A stretch of 10,719 bases of DNA from Acidocella sp. Its GTDB lineage: Bacteria > Pseudomonadota > Alphaproteobacteria > Acetobacterales > Acetobacteraceae. Where the stretch lies: positions 1 to 10,719 of the forward strand of contig JAQNCU010000070.1 in NCBI GenBank assembly GCA_029077775.1, given 5' to 3'. This document shows positions 6,791 through 10,719 of the stretch, piece after piece. Within the stretch, counting starts at the first letter, position 1; the number at the start of each line of letters is the position of its first letter. The notes under the pieces were generated by a model. It saw nothing but the letters and a program-made list of their open reading frames with translations. It was not told the DNA's origin and did not search any database. The position numbers were made by a program, and so were the translations under genes.

Positions 6791-8371
6791 ATGCGCGATT
6801 TTCATCTGCCCGGGCGCAGCGCGGTCTATGCCGCCAGCGCCATGGTTGCGACCTCGATGCCGCAGGCCAGTCTCGCGGCAATCGATATGCTGAAAGCCGG
6901 GGGTAATGCCCTGGATGCAGCGGTTGCGGCGGCCGCCGTCCTGGCGGTGGTGGAGCCGCAATCCACAGGCATCGGAGGTGATTGCTTTTGTCTCTATAAG
7001 CCAAACGGTAAGCCTGTGGCCGCCTTCAACGGCTCCGGCCGCGCCCCGGCAGGTGCGCATATCGGGGCGTTGCACAGTGCCGGGGTCACCAAATGGGAGG
7101 ATACGTCACCACACGCCGTGACCATTCCCGGTGCCGTTGCCGCCTGGGAGATGTTACTGAAGGCTCATGGCCGGAAATCCATGGATCAGGTGTTGAACGC
7201 CGCGATCGGCTTTGCCGAACATGGCTATGTGGTGGCACCCCGTGTGGCCCATGACTGGGCGGCAAGCGAGGCGAAGCTTCGCAAAACGGGGGCTGCTGGT
7301 CTCCTGGTCGATGGTGCTGCACCGCGCACAGGCACCATCATGCGCCATCCCGGGCTTGCCGCGAGCCTGCGCAAGATAGCCGCCAATGGCGCCAAAGCCT
7401 TTTATGAAGGTGAGATGGCCGCCGCCATGGTCGCGGCATTAACCGCTCGCGGCGGCTTCCACACCGAGGCTGATTTTGCCGCCGGGTTGGGCGCTGGCCT
7501 GTTCGTTGACCCGATTAGTGCCAAATTCACCGGGCACGATGTTTGGGAGTGTCCGCCCAACGGCTCGGGTGTCATAGCGCTTATGATAATGGGGATCATG
7601 AATGGTTTTGCCCCCAAGGGCGATCCGCTGGACCCGCTGCGCGTCCATCGTCATATCGAGGCGGCGCGGCTGGTCTATCGGGACCGGGATGCATTTCTGG
7701 CCGATCCGGCGCAGGTTGACGTGCCGGTTGCGCACCTGCTCAGCGACGAATATCTCGCGGGTCTGCGCGCGCTGATCGATGATGACCGCGCCATGGCAAG
7801 CCTGCCGGAAGCTGGCCACGCGCACCGCGATACGGTGTATATCTCGGTGGTCGACCGGGACGGCAATGCGTGCAGCTTCATCAACTCGTTATTTGATAGC
7901 TTCGGCTCCGGCATCATCGCCGGGGATACCGGGATTGTGCTGCATAATCGCGGGCTGGGGTTCAGCCTGACACCGGGGCATCCGAATTGTATCGCGCCCC
8001 ATAAGCGGCCGATGCATACGATCATCCCGGCGATGACGACCCGCAATGGCCAGGCTGAAATCGTCTTCGGTGTCATGGGTGGGCATTATCAGCCGATGGG
8101 GCAGAGCTTTGTGTTGGGCAATATGCTGCAATACGGGCTGGACCCGCAGGCGGCGGTCGATCTGCCGCGCTATTTCCCATGGGCCGGCCAGGTGGAGCTT
8201 GAGCGGGGTATTCCGCCCGCCACACGCGCCGGATTGGCCGCACGGGGGCACGCGGTGAATACGCTCGATAAATCGCATGGCGGCGCCCAGGCCATTGTCA
8301 TCAACCATGCCGCCGGCGTGCTCATCGGCGGATCGGACCCACGGAAGGATGGCTGCGCGCTCGGCTACTGA
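6791..8371 (+). CDS. Gamma-glutamyltransferase family protein, cytoplasmic YwrD-like type
   Basis: Ntn-hydrolase that cleaves gamma-glutamyl bonds, with glutathione or related peptides as likely substrates. It is made as a proenzyme that cuts itself before a threonine. From the ATG at 6791 it has 526 residues, close to the 525 of Bacillus YwrD. It has no signal peptide, unlike the periplasmic Ggt of E. coli. Visible landmarks: MVATSMPQASLAAIDMLKAG (18-37), GGNALDAAVAAAAVLAVVEP (37-56), GIGGDCF (60-66), the self-processing site at T348 in HRDTVYISVVDRDGN, FINSLFDSFGSG, LHNRGLGFSL, and the substrate-site GVMGGHYQP (427-435). The predicted large and small subunits are 347 and 179 residues. It lies 116 bases before gmd on the same strand with no functional link apparent. 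An upstream ATG at 6725 or TTG at 6692 would lengthen the N-terminus. The exact substrate is uncertain. Confidence 0.88.
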   Translation: MRDFHLPGRSAVYAASAMVATSMPQASLAAIDMLKAGGNALDAAVAAAAVLAVVEPQSTGIGGDCFCLYKPNGKPVAAFNGSGRAPAGAHIGALHSAGVTKWEDTSPHAVTIPGAVAAWEMLLKAHGRKSMDQVLNAAIGFAEHGYVVAPRVAHDWAASEAKLRKTGAAGLLVDGAAPRTGTIMRHPGLAASLRKIAANGAKAFYEGEMAAAMVAALTARGGFHTEADFAAGLGAGLFVDPISAKFTGHDVWECPPNGSGVIALMIMGIMNGFAPKGDPLDPLRVHRHIEAARLVYRDRDAFLADPAQVDVPVAHLLSDEYLAGLRALIDDDRAMASLPEAGHAHRDTVYISVVDRDGNACSFINSLFDSFGSGIIAGDTGIVLHNRGLGFSLTPGHPNCIAPHKRPMHTIIPAMTTRNGQAEIVFGVMGGHYQPMGQSFVLGNMLQYGLDPQAAVDLPRYFPWAGQVELERGIPPATRAGLAARGHAVNTLDKSHGGAQAIVINHAAGVLIGGSDPRKDGCALGY

Positions 8372-8385
8372 CAGGCATGAGATAA

Positions 8386-8401
8386 GGTTGTTCCCACAAC
8401 C
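8386..8401 (+). terminator. Short hairpin after the gamma-glutamyltransferase gene, weak terminator candidate
   Basis: GGTTGT (8386-8391) and ACAACC (8396-8401) form a perfect 6-bp stem with a TCCC loop 14 bases after the ggt stop. No T-run follows, so intrinsic termination is doubtful. It could instead protect an mRNA 3' end, or be a protein-binding palindrome upstream of gmd. Confidence 0.25.
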
Positions 8402-8487
8402 ACATAAATGGCCTAATAACATTGCGATTCCAAAATAATTTGGGCAGTTAACCCTCGGGCTGCCGAAATTAATAGGATCGCTTTTAC

Positions 8488-9465
8488 ATGAACACGGCTT
8501 TTATCACGGGCATTACGGGGCAGGACGGTGCCTACCTTGCCAAATTTCTGCTGGAGAAAAACTACCGCGTGATCGGTATGATCCGGCGTTCGGCGTCGTC
8601 AGATGTCATCGGCGAGCGGTTGCGCTGGCTTGGCGTGCTGGACCATGTCGAACTGGTCGACGGCAATCTGACTGATCTGTCCAGCCTGATCCGTCTGCTT
8701 GGCCAGTATAAGCCAGATGAGGTCTATAACTTCGCGGCGCAGAGTTTCGTGGCGACCTCGTGGCAGCAGCCGCTTGTCACCGGCACTGTCACGGGTATGG
8801 GTGCGGCCAATATGCTGGAAGCCTTGCGCATCGCCCACCCCGTCGGGCGGTTTTATCAGGCATCGTCCTCGGAGATGTTTGGCAAAATCCAGGCGGCAGC
8901 GCAGTCTGAGACAACGCCCTTCTATCCCCGTTCGCCTTATGCCGCGGCTAAGCTATACGCGCATTGGATGACCGTGAATTACCGGGAGAGCTTTGGGCTG
9001 TATGCTTCGTCGGGGATTTTGTTCAATCATGAGAGCCCGTTGCGCGGCATCGAATTCGTCACGCGGCGGATCACCGATGGCGTGGCGCGGATCAAGCTCG
9101 GCCTTGCCGACCATCTGACATTGGGAAATTTGGGCGCGCGACGCGATTGGGGTCATGCGCGAGATTACGTGAAGGCGATGTGGCTGATGCTGCAACAAGA
9201 CGTACCTGATGATTACGTGATCGCCACAGGCCATGATGCCACCGTGCAGGAATTTTGTAACCTCGCCTTTGGTCATGTCGGGCTCGATGCATCGGCCTAT
9301 ATCCGGGTTGACTCTGCACGGTTGCGCCCCGCCGAGGTGGATGTGCTGCGCGGCGACCCGGCCAAAGCCAATAACGCCCTTCATTGGCACGCTGAAACGC
9401 CCCTGCCTGCCTTGGTGGCGGAAATGGTCGAGGCGGATCTCGTCAGGCATGGCCGAGCGCGATAG
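8488..9465 (+). CDS. gmd: GDP-mannose 4,6-dehydratase
   Basis: Cytosolic short-chain dehydrogenase/reductase that converts GDP-D-mannose to GDP-4-keto-6-deoxy-D-mannose, the entry step to GDP-D-rhamnose, GDP-L-fucose and related donors. The 325 residues are typical of the shorter bacterial form. The Rossmann dinucleotide loop GITGQDG (8-14) is followed by MIRRSAS (31-37), an NADP-type arginine pair. NFAAQSFV is at 81-88, the catalytic SSSE at 126-129, and YAAAK with Y151 and K155. LFNHESPLRG (178-187), RRDWGHARDYV (218-228) and RPAEVDVLRGDP (280-291) complete the family pattern. The ATG at 8488 has AGGA (8474-8477) 10 bases upstream. The gene is followed 75 bases later by rmd, which consumes its product, so the two probably share a transcript. 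Confidence 0.96.
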   Translation: MNTAFITGITGQDGAYLAKFLLEKNYRVIGMIRRSASSDVIGERLRWLGVLDHVELVDGNLTDLSSLIRLLGQYKPDEVYNFAAQSFVATSWQQPLVTGTVTGMGAANMLEALRIAHPVGRFYQASSSEMFGKIQAAAQSETTPFYPRSPYAAAKLYAHWMTVNYRESFGLYASSGILFNHESPLRGIEFVTRRITDGVARIKLGLADHLTLGNLGARRDWGHARDYVKAMWLMLQQDVPDDYVIATGHDATVQEFCNLAFGHVGLDASAYIRVDSARLRPAEVDVLRGDPAKANNALHWHAETPLPALVAEMVEADLVRHGRAR

Positions 9466-9540
9466 ACAAAATTTGTGTTCCGGTGATTTTGTAAGAACCA
9501 TGAACAGCATTGAGCGTGCTATCCATATCGGTGGCCGTCC

Positions 9541-10491
9541 GTGATCAAAGATGGATTGCGGTCATCCGGTATCCTCATCACCGGCGGCGGTGGGTTTGTG
9601 GGGACGTATCTGCTGGCGGCGCTGCGTGCGGCGTTGCCCGACATGCAAATGTTCGCCCCGCGCGCAGCACAGCTCGACATTATCGATGCCGACGCTTTGC
9701 GCGATGTCTTCGCCGCGCACAGGCCCCGCATATGCCTACATCTGGCGGGCATTTCCTCTCTGAAGGCGGCGCGCGCCGCGCCGTCTCAGGCATGGGCGGT
9801 TAATCTACAGGGTAGTTTGAACGTCGCCGATGCGATCCTCGCAACGGTGCCGCACTGCCGGATGATCCATATCTCAAGCTCGGAATGCTATGGCGCGAGC
9901 TTTTTGAGTGGGTTGCCGTTGGATGAGACGGCGGTTCTGGCGCCCATGAATTTATACGCGGCGACCAAGGCGGCGGCCGATTTGGCGCTTGGCGCGCGTA
10001 TGGCCGACGGCTTGCGTTTGCTGCGTCTGCGCCCATTCAACCATACCGGGCCAGGCCAGAGTGAGGATTTTGTGGTGCCCGCCTTTGCCGCGCAGATCGC
10101 CCGTATTGAGGCTGGACACATCCCGCCGGAAATCTTGGTCGGCGCGCTCACCCCGGTGCGTGATTTCCTTGATGTTCGCGATGTTTGCGCGGCCTATGCC
10201 GCCTGTGTGGCGCGCGCGGAGGATCTGCCGGATGGCATGATCCTGAACATCGCGAGCCAAGCAGGTGTCAGCATCGGCAGCGTGCTTGAAACCCTGCTGG
10301 CGATGGCCTCAACCGCGATCACCATCCGGGAAGACCCGGCCCGCTTACGGCCTGTTGAAATTCCGGTCGCAATCGGCAATGCGTGGCGCGCGGGCGATCT
10401 GCTTGGCTGGGAACCCCGTATCGGCCTTGCCACGACATTGCGCGATGTTCTCGATCAGGCGCGCCGGCAGGCCGGGCGCGGGCCTATTTGA
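9541..10491 (+). CDS. rmd: GDP-6-deoxy-D-mannose reductase (GDP-4-keto-6-deoxy-D-mannose reductase)
   Basis: NAD-dependent epimerase/dehydratase-family enzyme that reduces the Gmd product to GDP-D-rhamnose for LPS or exopolysaccharide. The 316 residues carry GGGGFVG (15-21) as the dinucleotide loop, SSSE (112-115), catalytic Y139xxxK143, RPFNHTGPGQ (164-173), FVVPAFAAQIA (177-187), RDF (207-209) and DVRDV (211-215). The RPFNHTGPGQ...FVVP combination is typical of Rmd and differs from fucose synthase (GMER). The predicted start is GTG at 9541 with a weak GGTGG 6 bases upstream; an internal TTG at 9556 is an alternative that keeps the whole fold. Its stop overlaps by 8 bases the end of a convergent minus-strand gene. 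GDP-D-rhamnose is inferred from family; other GDP-deoxyhexose reductases are close relatives. Confidence 0.88.
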   Translation: MIKDGLRSSGILITGGGGFVGTYLLAALRAALPDMQMFAPRAAQLDIIDADALRDVFAAHRPRICLHLAGISSLKAARAAPSQAWAVNLQGSLNVADAILATVPHCRMIHISSSECYGASFLSGLPLDETAVLAPMNLYAATKAAADLALGARMADGLRLLRLRPFNHTGPGQSEDFVVPAFAAQIARIEAGHIPPEILVGALTPVRDFLDVRDVCAAYAACVARAEDLPDGMILNIASQAGVSIGSVLETLLAMASTAITIREDPARLRPVEIPVAIGNAWRAGDLLGWEPRIGLATTLRDVLDQARRQAGRGPI

Positions 10492-10719
10492 CCTCAAAAA
10501 TGTCGATACGCTGCGTGCAGCCACTACTTAGCGACCAGGGGCCATGGGTGGCGTTCGACGAATAGAAAAGTGCCGGGCGGGATGTACAGAATGGGTCGAA
10601 CGCCCCGAGGTTTGCGGTATCGGTGCGCAATAATTTCAGGGATAGGTTTTTGGGTATCTCGACCACAGGCCAGTGCGGCACCGCCAAATAATCACCCGCC
10701 ACCAGATGGGATGCATGGA
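10484..10719 (-). CDS. C-terminal end of an unidentified protein, 5' part beyond window
   Basis: The frame is open from the window edge to a TAG at 10484-10486, giving about 77 visible residues. It begins HASHLVAGDYLAVPHWPVVE and ends RIDIFEVK. Codon choice resembles the coding neighbours, and no competing plus-strand frame exists here, so I take it as the end of a real gene. Two cysteines (in PFCTS and SGCTQ) and many aromatic residues suggest an extracytoplasmic domain. I think the AGDYLAVPHWPVVE stretch may belong to a membrane glycosyltransferase-like protein, but I cannot name the family. A GTG at 10702 could be read as a start, but it is more likely internal. It converges on rmd with an 8-base overlap. 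Confidence 0.6.
   Translation of the reverse strand, partial: HASHLVAGDYLAVPHWPVVEIPKNLSLKLLRTDTANLGAFDPFCTSRPALFYSSNATHGPWSLSSGCTQRIDIFEVK

Noticed and set aside
9510..9803. Plus-strand frame starting before rmd
   Set aside because: It is out of frame with the Rossmann motif of rmd, whose own frame is intact. There is no sign of a programmed frameshift.
1..10719. CRISPR array, tRNA/rRNA gene, insertion sequence or phage attachment site
   Set aside because: Reading both strands by eye, I saw no spaced repeats, no transposase-like frames with terminal inverted repeats, and no tRNA-like arms.

Overview
The window looks like chromosomal DNA from a Gram-negative alphaproteobacterium. A member of the Acetobacteraceae or a nearby Rhodospirillales family is my guess, based on gene content and overall character, not on a phylogenetic marker. 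Nearly everything recognisable concerns the cell envelope: periplasmic glucan synthesis (opgH), modification of glycans (a sulfotransferase-fold protein and a membrane acyltransferase), a type IVb pilin, and GDP-deoxyhexose synthesis (gmd and rmd). Two metabolic genes, a zeta-class GST/maleylacetoacetate isomerase and a cytoplasmic-type gamma-glutamyltransferase, sit between them.

Layout. Positions 3-1979 (+) hold most of opgH, cut off at its 5' side by the window edge. A maiA-like gene follows at 2097-2771 (+). Converging on it is a minus-strand set: a sulfotransferase (4112-5053), an acyltransferase-3 protein (3051-4043) and a possible 57-residue peptide (2774-2947). Next on the minus strand is a lone Flp-type pilin (5319-5585) with its own probable terminator. 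About 1.1 kb of A+T-rich DNA follows (5586-6690). It holds a PHO-box-like promoter candidate and one unrecognised 111-residue ORF (6172-6507, minus). From 6791 the plus strand carries ggt, gmd and rmd. The last 230 bases hold the 3' end of an unidentified minus-strand gene converging on rmd.

How the genes fit together. Gmd converts GDP-D-mannose to GDP-4-keto-6-deoxy-D-mannose and Rmd reduces this to GDP-D-rhamnose, a donor for LPS or exopolysaccharide. OpgH makes the beta-glucan backbone of osmoregulated periplasmic glucans. The sulfotransferase/acyltransferase pair could decorate one of these polymers, but the sequence does not say which.

I found no convincing novel multi-gene system. The items most worth a second look are the PHO-box-like site upstream of the lone pilin, the sulfotransferase with a glycosyltransferase-style C-terminal tail, the unrecognised 111-residue ORF, and the lower G+C content of opgH compared with the ggt region.
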